61,290 nucleotides of DNA, from assembly GCA_016775335.1 (NCBI GenBank), contig JAEUGJ010000009.1, positions 1-61,290 of the forward strand. Direction: 5' to 3'. Made by a program: the position numbers and the translations under genes. Below, in pieces: positions 25,386-32,543 of this stretch. Under the pieces are notes generated by a model. The model searched no databases, was not told the origin of the DNA, and saw nothing but the letters and a program-made list of their open reading frames with translations. Within the stretch, counting starts at the first letter, position 1; each line of letters starts with the position of its first letter. The stretch is from Mogibacterium sp. (GTDB lineage: Bacteria; Bacillota; Clostridia; Peptostreptococcales; Anaerovoracaceae).

Positions 25386-26633
25386 CTATCTCCTCTCAAG
25401 GTTATTCCCCATTTCATTCTCTTCCAATACGGTAAAAAAAGTCGGATAGGATTTGTTTACCGCCGAGCCGCCGGTCAAAATCACTTTATCGGTTGTAATC
25501 AGTGAGGCGATGGCCGCCATCATGACGATTCGGTGATCGTTGTATCCGTCCGCCTTTCCGCCGGAAAGAACGTCCCTTCCGGTAATCACCAATCCATCCG
25601 GCCGCTCTTCCACCCGGCCGCCCAGTGCATTCAGCACTTCCGTGATGGACATCAGCCGGTCGCTCTCCTTCAGGCGAAGCCGCTCCGCATGGCGAATCTC
25701 CGTCGTTCCCTTTGCTGCCGACGCCACCAAAGCCAGCGCCGGCACCATGTCCGGAATCTGGGATGCGTCGATGGCAATTCCGTGCAGGGATGTTCTCGAC
25801 GGATAAGCGGTAACTGTATCCTCTTGAACTTCTATTTTTGCGCCGAACTGTCGGAGCAGTTTCACTATTTCTCGGTCCCCTTGGGCCGAATCCGGATTCA
25901 GACCGGTCACCCGGACCGCTTCCTCCCCCAGCACACCGGCGGTGAGCCAGAAGGCCGCATTGGACCAGTCTCCTTCTACCTTGCAGATTCCCGGGGTTCG
26001 GTACTTCTGATTTCCCGGAATCCGGTATACCAGTTCCTCTCCCATTCGTTCTGTAATTATTTCAATGCCGAATTTCTGCAATACCTGAAGGGTCAGATTT
26101 ACATATCCCATGGACTGACGTTCCCCGGTCACCCGAATGATGCTGTCTCCCGCCAGCAGCGGCAGCGCCATCATCAATCCGGTGATGTATTGAGAGGACA
26201 CGTTTCCCGGGATGCGGAACGCCCCCGATTGCAGCTGCCCCCTTACATGAAATGGATTCGCACCCAAAGCGGAAAGGGTAACACCCTTTTTCTCCAGTTC
26301 TTCCGTCAGCGGCGAAAGAGGCCGCCGGGAAAGCCGTCCCTCGGGGTAGAATTTCGCGTCCATCCCAAGCGCCGCCACCAGGGGGATCAGAAAGCGGAAT
26401 GTGGACCCGCTCTCGCCGCAGTGCAGCTGCGCTTCTTCTGCCGCATCGCCGTTTCCTTCCGACATCGCCCTTTCCTTTCGCACTCGACGGATTTCTGCCA
26501 GGCAATTTTCGGTGGCTTCGATATCCAGGGAGCGTTCCGAAAGGATTACGTCGCAGGGCTCCTCGCAGAGGGCGGCGGCAATCAGCATTCGGTGTGCTGC
26601 GGATTTGGACGATAAGATTTCTATTCTCTTCAT
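25386..26633 (-). CDS. aroA: 3-phosphoshikimate 1-carboxyvinyltransferase (EPSP synthase)
   Basis: The product has 415 residues. It starts at MKRIEILSSKSAAHRMLIAA, which carries the S-K-x3-HR substrate-binding block; ESGSTFRFLIPLVAALG, EGRLSRRPLSPL, SSQYITGLMMALPLL, and RLKESDRLMSITEVL with NDHRIVMMAA follow. The open frame extends far upstream, but the extension is the aroB gene read in another frame. The true ATG at 26633 overlaps the aroB stop as ATGA. The SSKSAAHR form, with Ala-Ala in place of the usual Ile-Ser, suggests the class typical of Clostridia; glyphosate sensitivity cannot be judged. Confidence 0.95.
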   Translation of the reverse strand: MKRIEILSSKSAAHRMLIAAALCEEPCDVILSERSLDIEATENCLAEIRRVRKERAMSEGNGDAAEEAQLHCGESGSTFRFLIPLVAALGMDAKFYPEGRLSRRPLSPLTEELEKKGVTLSALGANPFHVRGQLQSGAFRIPGNVSSQYITGLMMALPLLAGDSIIRVTGERQSMGYVNLTLQVLQKFGIEIITERMGEELVYRIPGNQKYRTPGICKVEGDWSNAAFWLTAGVLGEEAVRVTGLNPDSAQGDREIVKLLRQFGAKIEVQEDTVTAYPSRTSLHGIAIDASQIPDMVPALALVASAAKGTTEIRHAERLRLKESDRLMSITEVLNALGGRVEERPDGLVITGRDVLSGGKADGYNDHRIVMMAAIASLITTDKVILTGGSAVNKSYPTFFTVLEENEMGNNLERR

Positions 26634-27619
26634 AGCAGATCTCTCACCTCCCGGATGTGGAATTCCCGGATGGAACACCTTCCGATCTCTTCCGGAATCA
26701 CCATTCGAATGGTATCCCCTTGCCGCTTCTTGTCGGAGCAGAGGAGCCCATAGATCTCCTCCCGGTTCTCCGGCAGGGTCAGATCGAAATCGTATTTTCG
26801 AAGCAGCTGTTCCAGCGCATCCAACGTCTCCCGGCTGCACCAGCCCTGCTCTGCCGAGATTCGGGTTATCCAATACATTCCCTTGGCCACCGCATCTCCG
26901 TGGCTCAGCCGGTACCCCTCCGCCTGTTCCATGGCGTGTCCCATGGTGTGGCCGAAATTCAGTTTGTGCCGGAGACCTCGGTCGAATTCGTCCGCCTCCA
27001 CGTATTCTTTTTTTATGGCCACGCAAGCCTCAATCACTTCATCGAGAGCATCCCGAACCTCCGCCGGATTCTCCAGCTTTTCGAACAGCTTTCGATCGTG
27101 AATCATTCCGTATTTGATGACTTCCGCCATCCCCTCCCGGTAAACCTCCGGCGGCAAAGTGTTCAGCAAGCGGCTGTCCTGCAAAACCAGTTTCGGCTGA
27201 TGAAACGCTCCCGCCAGGTTCTTCCCGGAAGGAAGGTCGATGGCGGTCTTTCCGCCCACGGAAGAATCCACTGCCGCCAGCAAGGTGGTCGGCACCTGAT
27301 ACACATTGATTCCCCGCATGTAGGTCGCCGCCGCGAAACCGGCCAGATCGCCCACCATGCCGCCGCCCAGCGCCACGATGCCGTCGCTCCGGGTGAAGGG
27401 AACCTCTGCCAGATACTCCAGAATCCGGAGATAATTCGTTCCGTTCTTCGAGGCTTCTCCCGGCGGAAGAATGTATTCCCACACACCGTAGCCGGCCTTT
27501 TCCAGGCTCTCCCTGCAGAGATCCATGTACAGCGGAGCCACGTTTCGGTCGGAGATGATGCATATTTTTCCCCCTCGCTGAATTTCCGCGAGGGCGGTTC
27601 CTATTTTCCGCAACTCCAT
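26630..27619 (-). CDS. aroB: 3-dehydroquinate synthase
   Basis: The product has 329 residues (a little shorter than the usual 345-365). NAD-binding and metal motifs: GGGMVGDLAGFAAATYMRG, VPTTLLAAVDSSVGGKTAIDLP, KNLAGAFHQPKLVL, EVIKYGMIHD and LNFGHTMGHAMEQ with the zinc-binding His residues. The ATG at 27619 follows the aroF stop by one base, with GGAG seven bases upstream inside aroF. It makes dehydroquinate from DAHP, the second step of the shikimate pathway. Confidence 0.95.
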   Translation of the reverse strand: MELRKIGTALAEIQRGGKICIISDRNVAPLYMDLCRESLEKAGYGVWEYILPPGEASKNGTNYLRILEYLAEVPFTRSDGIVALGGGMVGDLAGFAAATYMRGINVYQVPTTLLAAVDSSVGGKTAIDLPSGKNLAGAFHQPKLVLQDSRLLNTLPPEVYREGMAEVIKYGMIHDRKLFEKLENPAEVRDALDEVIEACVAIKKEYVEADEFDRGLRHKLNFGHTMGHAMEQAEGYRLSHGDAVAKGMYWITRISAEQGWCSRETLDALEQLLRKYDFDLTLPENREEIYGLLCSDKKRQGDTIRMVIPEEIGRCSIREFHIREVRDLL

Positions 27620-27620
27620 G

Positions 27621-28631
27621 TTAATTCTCCATTCCCACCGCAGCACGCACCCTGCGGATTTTCTCCATCACTCCATCGAACTGATCCGGCGTGAGGGACT
27701 GAGGGCCGTCACTTAAGGCATGGGCCGGGTCGTTGTGCACTTCGATCATGATGCCGTCCGCACCGCAGGCCGCTGCCGCCGAGGCCATGGAATCCACGAA
27801 GGATGCCTTGCCCGTAGCATGGCTGGGATCCACCACCACCGGAAGGTGGGTCAGCTCGTGCAACGCCGGAACGGCGGAAATATCCAAGGTGTTCCGGGTG
27901 TACGGTTCAAATGTTCGGATTCCTCGCTCGCACAGGATGACGTTCTCGTTGCCGCCCGCCATGATGTATTCCGCACTCATCAATAGTTCTTTCAGGGTGT
28001 TGGCCAATCCCCGCTTCAGGAGAATCGGCTTCCGGGTCTTCCCCAGTGCTTTGAGCAGTTCGAAATTCTGCATGTTCCGGGCTCCCACCTGAATCACATC
28101 CACATCCTCGAACAGCGGGAGGTGGTTCTCATTCATGATTTCCGTAACGATGGGAAGACCGGTGGCTTTCTTGGCCTTCACCAGCAGTTCGATGCCGTCG
28201 GCCTTCATTCCCTGAAACGCATAGGGAGAAGTCCGGGGTTTGAAGGCACCGCCCCGCAGCATGGTGGCACCGGCGGCCTTCACCCGCTTGGCAATTCCAA
28301 TAATCTGCTCTTCGGATTCCACGGAGCAAGGTCCGGCGATCACGGAAAAATATCCTCCGCCGATTTTCGCCCCGTTCACATCCACAATGGTATCCTTTGG
28401 ATGAAACAGGCGGTTGGCTTTCTTGTACGGTGCGGAAATTTTTCGCACATTCTGCACCATGTCCAGCATCTCCACCATGCTCACGTCCACCACGGACGTG
28501 TCTCCGATCAGCCGCAGCAATTCATGGTCGTCCTCTTCCGATACGTCGACCTCCTCTCCCCTTCCGGATAGCCAGCGCATCAATTGATCTTTCTGTTCTT
28601 CCTCTGTGTGAGGTTTCAGTGTGATAATCAT
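27621..28631 (-). CDS. aroF: DAHP synthase (AroF/KDOP type, type I beta)
   Basis: The product has 336 residues. An N-terminal ferredoxin-like regulatory domain (~1-70, beginning MIITLKPHTEEEQ) precedes the barrel with SVIAGPCSVESEEQI, LRGGAFKPRTSPYAFQG, QVGARNMQNFELL, ILLKRGLANTLKELL and VVDPSHATGKASF. This is the Thermotoga/Clostridia type, where the extra domain mediates feedback inhibition by aromatic amino acids. It is the first structural gene after the Phe leader and terminator, and commits carbon to aromatic synthesis. Confidence 0.96.
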   Translation of the reverse strand: MIITLKPHTEEEQKDQLMRWLSGRGEEVDVSEEDDHELLRLIGDTSVVDVSMVEMLDMVQNVRKISAPYKKANRLFHPKDTIVDVNGAKIGGGYFSVIAGPCSVESEEQIIGIAKRVKAAGATMLRGGAFKPRTSPYAFQGMKADGIELLVKAKKATGLPIVTEIMNENHLPLFEDVDVIQVGARNMQNFELLKALGKTRKPILLKRGLANTLKELLMSAEYIMAGGNENVILCERGIRTFEPYTRNTLDISAVPALHELTHLPVVVDPSHATGKASFVDSMASAAAACGADGIMIEVHNDPAHALSDGPQSLTPDQFDGVMEKIRRVRAAVGMEN

Positions 28632-28648
28632 TCATACCCTCCGTAACT

Positions 28649-28675
28649 AAAAAAAGCCTGCAGCAAGCTGCAGGC
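28649..28675 (-). terminator. Attenuator terminator upstream of aroF (region 3:4 hairpin)
   Basis: Minus strand: stem GCCTGCAG / CTGCAGGC with a CTTG loop (28656-28675), immediately followed by a run of seven T. It lies between the leader peptide stop (28707) and the aroF start (28631), so it can stop transcription before the structural genes. Confidence 0.92.
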
Positions 28676-28781
28676 CATCATTCCAATTCAGAAAAAGAAA
28701 CCACCTCTACCTGAATATGCCGCAGCAAAAGACGTCTTTCTTGAAAAAGAAAAATCCAAAAAAGAAGAAAAATACTGCTGC
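28656..28781 (-). promoter_or_regulatory. Phenylalanine attenuator: alternative RNA pairings
   Basis: Three competing pairings can be written. Region 1 (GCAGCA, 28776-28781, leader codons 7-8) pairs with region 2 (TGCTGC in 28719-28727, codons 25-26). Region 2 as GCTGCGGC pairs with region 3, the 5' arm of the terminator (GCCTGCAGC), with one bulged base. Region 3 pairs with region 4 as the terminator. A ribosome stalled on the Phe codons 10-19 would cover region 1 and free region 2 to form the antiterminator. This is the classical layout of trp/phe/his leader attenuators. Confidence 0.8.
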
Positions 28782-28799
28782 AAAAAACAGATTGCTCAT
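28707..28799 (-). CDS. Phe-rich leader peptide (pheL-like) of the aro-pheA unit
   Basis: A 30-codon reading frame starts with ATG at 28799 and ends with TAG at 28707. Thirteen of the 30 residues are Phe, including uninterrupted runs at codons 10-14 and 16-19, mixed TTT and TTC. AAAGGAG lies ten bases before the ATG. The frame is placed between a strong promoter and a terminator ahead of aroF. Its role is to sense Phe-tRNA supply by ribosome pausing; the peptide itself need not do anything. Such phe leaders are well known from Enterobacteria; Firmicutes generally use T-box RNAs for the same purpose. Confidence 0.88.
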   Translation of the reverse strand: MSNLFFAAVFFFFFGFFFFKKDVFCCGIFR

Positions 28800-28842
28800 G
28801 GTTTCCTATCTCCTTTCCCCAGTAATTGTGAACGTGAGTATA

Positions 28843-28871
28843 ATAATACCATCGCCTGCCGCATTTGTCCA
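28843..28871 (-). promoter_or_regulatory. Promoter of the Phe leader and aroF-aroB-aroA-pheA
   Basis: Minus strand: -35 TGGACA (28866-28871), 17-bp spacer, -10 TATTAT (28843-28848). The transcript would start about 37 bases before the leader ATG. Confidence 0.82.
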
Positions 28872-28916
28872 GTATTTTCCCTAAATTCCTCAAGAAACTT
28901 TGTTATTTGAGACAAA

Positions 28917-29804
28917 TTACTTTTTTTCGTTCCGCTTTGCCAAGATTTCTTTCAGCTCCTCCACCGAGAATTTGTAGGTAGAATTGCAGAAGTGGCACTT
29001 CACTTCGATGTCCTCGCCATCCTGAATCATCTGATCCAGTTCCCCGGTCTGAATGGTGGCCAGCGCGCCCGCCACCTTTTCCTTGGTGCATCCGCAGTGG
29101 AAACGAACCGGCATCGTCTCGAAAATTTCCGGATTCAGCTCTCCTAGCAGCGCCTGAATCATATCCTCCGGCGTCATTCCCGCCTCCATCATCTCACTGA
29201 CGGATTTGCTGTTCTGCAGCGCCTTCTCGATGGCCTCGATGGTCTCCTCTTCCACGTCCGGCATCATCTGAATGATAAAACCGCCGGCGTGGCGAACCGT
29301 CGAATCCGTATTGATCATTACGCCTAGACCTACCGCGGACGGCGTCTGCTCCGAAGTGGTAAAGTAGTAGGCGAAATCATCGCCAATCTCACCGGTCTGA
29401 AGTTCTACCTGACCGTTGTACGGCTCCTTCAGCCCCAGATCCATGCTTACGGTCATGGTGCCGGCACCCACGGCAGCGCCCACATCCAGTTTTCCCGCGT
29501 ACTTCAGCGGAATGTCCACGCACGGATTTGCCGGAAACCCCTTTACGTTTCCGTGGCTGTCTACGGTGACGGTCATCTGGCCGATGGGACCGTCTCCTTT
29601 TATGGTCACCGTCAGCTTATCATCCTCCCCCTTCATCATGGACCCCATCATCGCCGTTGCGCCCATCAGCCGGCCCATGGCCGCGGTCACCACCGGAAAG
29701 GTGTGATGCTTCTCTCGGGCGGTCGCCGTCATCTCCGTGGAATCGATGGCAAAGGCCCGCACCGTTTCGTTTGCCGCAGTTGCGCGTACTATATAATCTG
29801 ACAT
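28917..29804 (-). CDS. hslO: Redox-regulated holdase chaperone Hsp33
   Basis: The product has 295 residues. The N-terminal Hsp33 domain (SDYIVRATAANETVRAFAID, GRLMGATAMMGSMMKGEDDKLT, GDGPIGQMTVTVDSHGNVKG) is followed by the zinc-binding redox switch near the C-terminus with CGC and CHFC motifs. When oxidised, zinc is lost and the protein becomes an active holdase. The ATG at 29804 has AGGAGGA five bases before it; a longer frame has no site. It stands divergent from murE. Confidence 0.96.
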   Translation of the reverse strand: MSDYIVRATAANETVRAFAIDSTEMTATAREKHHTFPVVTAAMGRLMGATAMMGSMMKGEDDKLTVTIKGDGPIGQMTVTVDSHGNVKGFPANPCVDIPLKYAGKLDVGAAVGAGTMTVSMDLGLKEPYNGQVELQTGEIGDDFAYYFTTSEQTPSAVGLGVMINTDSTVRHAGGFIIQMMPDVEEETIEAIEKALQNSKSVSEMMEAGMTPEDMIQALLGELNPEIFETMPVRFHCGCTKEKVAGALATIQTGELDQMIQDGEDIEVKCHFCNSTYKFSVEELKEILAKRNEKK

Positions 29805-29876
29805 TTTCGTCCTCCTGTATTCTTTTAAATCCTTCCCCGTCCTCACAATAGAATCATGGAACAGGGGTTCATTGTG

Positions 29877-29885
29877 TGCTATAAT
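29877..29885 (+). promoter_or_regulatory. Extended -10 promoter of murE
   Basis: Plus strand TGCTATAAT (TATAAT at 29880-29885), with only a poor -35 (TGGAAC at 29857). Confidence 0.55.
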
Positions 29886-29933
29886 ACATTAGATATTGTA
29901 CCATACATCTGAAATAAAGGAGTTAAAAATATT

Positions 29934-31346
29934 ATGAATCTATGCATCGATTCCCGCAAGGTACAGGAAGGCGATATGTTTTTCTGCATCGACGGTTCTG
30001 CTCTGGACGGACACGATTTCGCAGAACAGGCGGTTGATAACGGGGCAAAAGTAATTATCTATGAACACGATATGCCGATGAAAGATCGGGAAGGTGTGAT
30101 TTACATCAAGGTTCCCAGCACGCTGGATGCGCTGAACGAGGCGGCGGCTTCTCTGAACGGATGGCCCAGCAAGCACCTCACCATGTTCGGTGTCACCGGA
30201 ACCAACGGCAAATCTTCCATTTCTTATCTGATCAGCAAGATTTACACCAAATACAAGGGTGAGTGCGGATATCTGGGCACCATCGGCGGCCAGATGGAAG
30301 GAAAGAAATACGATGTTCCCCTGACCACACCGGACATCATCCCGCTGCAGCGGACGCTGGAGGAGATGCGCCGGGACGGAGCCGAGGCGGCAGCCATTGA
30401 GGTCAGCTCCCACGGTCTTATCCAGAAGCGCGTAGGTGCGGTGGATTTCGATTATGCCATCTTCACCAACCTCACCCGGGAACACCTGGATTATTTCAAG
30501 GATATGGAGAACTACTTTCAGGCCAAATCCCTGTTCTTCCGGAATTTGAAGCCGACCGCCGTAGCGATGGTAAACATCGACGATCCGTACGGAAAGCGGA
30601 TTGAAGAGCTGTGCACCGGCAAATTCATGTCCTACGCCATTGAACAGCCGGCGGATTACATGGCAAAAGATATCGTCTACAGTCCGGAGGGCATGTCCTT
30701 CACGCTGGTTCACGAAGGCAAGGAATATCCGGTAACCACCAACCTGCAGGTGACCTACAACCTGTACAACCTGCTGGCCGTTGCCGGCACCCTGGATCAG
30801 GCCGGTCTGAACCTGGAGGATGTAATCAAGGAATTTGAGTACATCCCATCCATTCCGGGAAGAATGGACGAAATCCGTTTCGGTCAGGACTACCGGGTCA
30901 TCGTGGACTACGCCCACACCGACGACAGCTACAACAAACTGCTGCACTACGTGCGCCACGACCTGCCGGGCATCCGCCGAATCATCACCGTATCCGGTGC
31001 GCCGGGAAAAAGAGATGCGGGCAACCGGGAGATTTTCGGACACTACTTCAGCCAATACTGCGACTATTCCATCCTGACGGAAGAGGATTGCCGCGATGAA
31101 TCTCCAAAAAAGGTGGCGGATGAAATCGCCGCCGGCATGAAGGAGGGATACCCTCACGAATACATCGAGAACCGGGCGGAAGCCATCCAGGCGGCCGTAG
31201 ACATGGCGCAGCCGGGAGACATCGTCCTGGTTCTGGGCAAAGGTGCGGAGAACTATCTGGACGGCACCACCGGAAAGCGCTACTGGGAAGGGGACGATGT
31301 GAGTGCCCGGAAGGCAGTGAAGAACCGCATGGAGCGAGAGAAATAA
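29934..31346 (+). CDS. murE: MurE-type UDP-MurNAc-tripeptide synthetase
   Basis: The product has 470 residues with the three Mur ligase domains. Visible motifs: N-terminal DSRKVQEGDMFFCIDG, P-loop GVTGTNGKSS (86-95), TTPDI, EVSSHGL, NLTREHLDYF, the carbamylated Lys in QAKSLFF (K198) and DYAHTDDSYNKLL. MurE adds the third residue of the stem peptide. The substrate-selecting DNPR box of DAP-adding enzymes is replaced by TEEDCRDE (382-389), and the usual GKGHE by GKGAEN (435-440). The amino acid added (DAP, Lys, Orn or other) is therefore uncertain. AAAGGAG precedes the ATG. It is a single gene outside a division/cell-wall cluster. Confidence 0.85.
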   Translation: MNLCIDSRKVQEGDMFFCIDGSALDGHDFAEQAVDNGAKVIIYEHDMPMKDREGVIYIKVPSTLDALNEAAASLNGWPSKHLTMFGVTGTNGKSSISYLISKIYTKYKGECGYLGTIGGQMEGKKYDVPLTTPDIIPLQRTLEEMRRDGAEAAAIEVSSHGLIQKRVGAVDFDYAIFTNLTREHLDYFKDMENYFQAKSLFFRNLKPTAVAMVNIDDPYGKRIEELCTGKFMSYAIEQPADYMAKDIVYSPEGMSFTLVHEGKEYPVTTNLQVTYNLYNLLAVAGTLDQAGLNLEDVIKEFEYIPSIPGRMDEIRFGQDYRVIVDYAHTDDSYNKLLHYVRHDLPGIRRIITVSGAPGKRDAGNREIFGHYFSQYCDYSILTEEDCRDESPKKVADEIAAGMKEGYPHEYIENRAEAIQAAVDMAQPGDIVLVLGKGAENYLDGTTGKRYWEGDDVSARKAVKNRMEREK

Positions 31347-31355
31347 GGTACGCAG

Positions 31356-31390
31356 AAAAGGAGATGAGCTGTGGGCTCATCTCCTTTTTT
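31356..31390 (+). terminator. Terminator of murE
   Basis: Stem AAAAGGAGATGAGC (31356-31369) / GCTCATCTCCTTTT (31375-31388), followed by T. Confidence 0.9.
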
Positions 31391-31458
31391 GGTTACGCGG
31401 CAGCAACTTGGTGCTTTTCGCCGGTGTACACCTCTGCTATGGGCGTTTCCCCAAATTA

Positions 31459-31704
31459 TCAAACAAAAGCAAATGAATATACAATTATTCCTGCAATTAA
31501 TGAAATCAACAGTGTTATACTCACTAAGAGTTTTGCAGGCATTAGTTTGCTACTCCATATATACTGTATAAGTATTGAAGCTAGCATACCAACTATCCAG
31601 GATAGAATAAATACAATAATCCCTGACTTATTTGTAGCATATGCAATTGCAAAAGAACATAACGCCATCACTACTACCGAGGTTATTATCTTATTTTTTT
31701 TCAT
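31459..31704 (-). CDS. Small three-helix membrane protein, unknown function
   Basis: The product has 81 residues: three hydrophobic segments (about 7-24, 28-49, 57-79), a short basic start (MKKNK) and no recognised family. A strong GAGGAGG five bases before the ATG supports real translation. The gene and the ~200 bases upstream are much richer in A+T than the surrounding genes, which suggests recent acquisition or a remnant of a mobile segment. No toxin-antitoxin, immunity or transport partner is evident beside it. Confidence 0.6.
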   Translation of the reverse strand: MKKNKIITSVVVMALCSFAIAYATNKSGIIVFILSWIVGMLASILIQYIWSSKLMPAKLLVSITLLISLIAGIIVYSFAFV

Positions 31705-31912
31705 TTATGCCTCCTCTATCGCTTGTAATATGACACTCCCTTTATTTATAGTAAAGCACTTCGAAATCCGACGTTGCTCTTTACGGTATAGAATACTGTA
31801 TTCCCGGATTTATTGCAAGAGAAGCCACACCTTCCGGACCTCCAAGGAGAATTTGAAGTTGCTTTTATTCTTCACCAACACCATTTGACAAAGAACCTAA
31901 AATCATGCATCG
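31705..31912. other. AT-rich intergenic stretch without a recognisable gene
   Basis: No reading frame with a ribosome site was found. Minus strand TTGCAA-N17-TATTCT could be a weak promoter for the small membrane protein; it overlaps the perfect inverted repeat GAATACTGTATTC at 31791-31803, a possible operator. Confidence 0.4.
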
Positions 31913-31951
31913 AAAAACATCCTCCCTACCGATTTCCCGGCAAGGAGGATG
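31913..31951 (-). terminator. Terminator of the P-loop protein gene
   Basis: Minus strand: stem CATCCTCC/GGAGGATG with a further inner helix TGCCG/CGGTA, followed by TTTTTCG. Confidence 0.85.
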
Positions 31952-32014
31952 CATTCAAGTTTCCGATATTCTATTTGAAGTCGTGAACCATCTCATTGCC
32001 ACAGTGCGGCGATA

Positions 32015-32437
32015 CTAGTTCAGAACCTCACACTCGTCAAAGTTGACACCAATCATCTCTTCCAGCTCTGCGCTGACACTTACAACGAAGTCGATTCCGT
32101 AATCCTTGGAAATCACTTTGATCTTCTCGATAAATTCAGGAAGTACTTCCAGAGAAATATCTGCATGCTTCATAATTCCATCCAGATAGAATTTCTCAAT
32201 ATCGCTGTTGGAACTGATAATTCCGAAAATAAAACCGATGTACTCGCTTACATTTGTGATGTGAACGAAGTCCTCCATGCAGATAACACGAATGCGGTGA
32301 TCCAAATCGTAGATCAGGCGGGAATTCTTATTGATGAATACAACGCTTCCCTTACACTCTTCCGCATCTTTATTCGCGAAATCAATCATGTTCTTTGTTT
32401 TTCCACTCCCTTTGTGTCCTACTAACAGTTTAACCAT
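32015..32437 (-). CDS. Small P-loop ATP-binding protein, unknown role
   Basis: The product has 140 residues and begins MVKLLVGHKGSGKTKNMIDF, a perfect Walker A (GHKGSGKT). Possible Walker B residues lie in FYLDGIM. Similar short proteins in Clostridia are often labelled twitching motility or PilT-like on weak grounds; no pilus genes are nearby, so I give no function. The ATG at 32437 has AAGGAGG eight bases upstream; a longer frame lacks a site. It has its own promoter and a terminator. Confidence 0.75.
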   Translation of the reverse strand: MVKLLVGHKGSGKTKNMIDFANKDAEECKGSVVFINKNSRLIYDLDHRIRVICMEDFVHITNVSEYIGFIFGIISSNSDIEKFYLDGIMKHADISLEVLPEFIEKIKVISKDYGIDFVVSVSAELEEMIGVNFDECEVLN

Positions 32438-32505
32438 GGCAGTGTCCTCCTTAAATTTATTTTTGATGATTGAGTCATATGACAAATATGTCTTATGTTG
32501 CGTTA

Positions 32506-32534
32506 ATTATACAACATCTTGTGTAGCGGTTCAA
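32506..32534 (-). promoter_or_regulatory. Promoter of the small P-loop gene
   Basis: Minus strand: -35 TTGAAC (32529-32534), 17-bp spacer, -10 TATAAT (32506-32511). The 5' leader contains the inverted repeat GACATATTTGTC and the palindrome TCATATGA. Confidence 0.75.
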
Positions 32535-32543
32535 TAACTCAAA

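Noticed and set aside
26634..27026. N-terminal extension of AroA
   Set aside because: The extra 131 codons are aroB read in another frame. They have a skewed Arg/Gly/Pro composition and no EPSP synthase similarity.
28678..28893. A 71-codon frame overlapping the Phe leader
   Set aside because: It is in a different frame, begins at the promoter and ends in the terminator region; the 30-codon Phe frame has the ribosome site and the regulatory logic.
31391..32014. Transposase remnant or insertion sequence
   Set aside because: AT-rich and possibly foreign, but I found no terminal inverted repeats, target duplications or transposase motifs.
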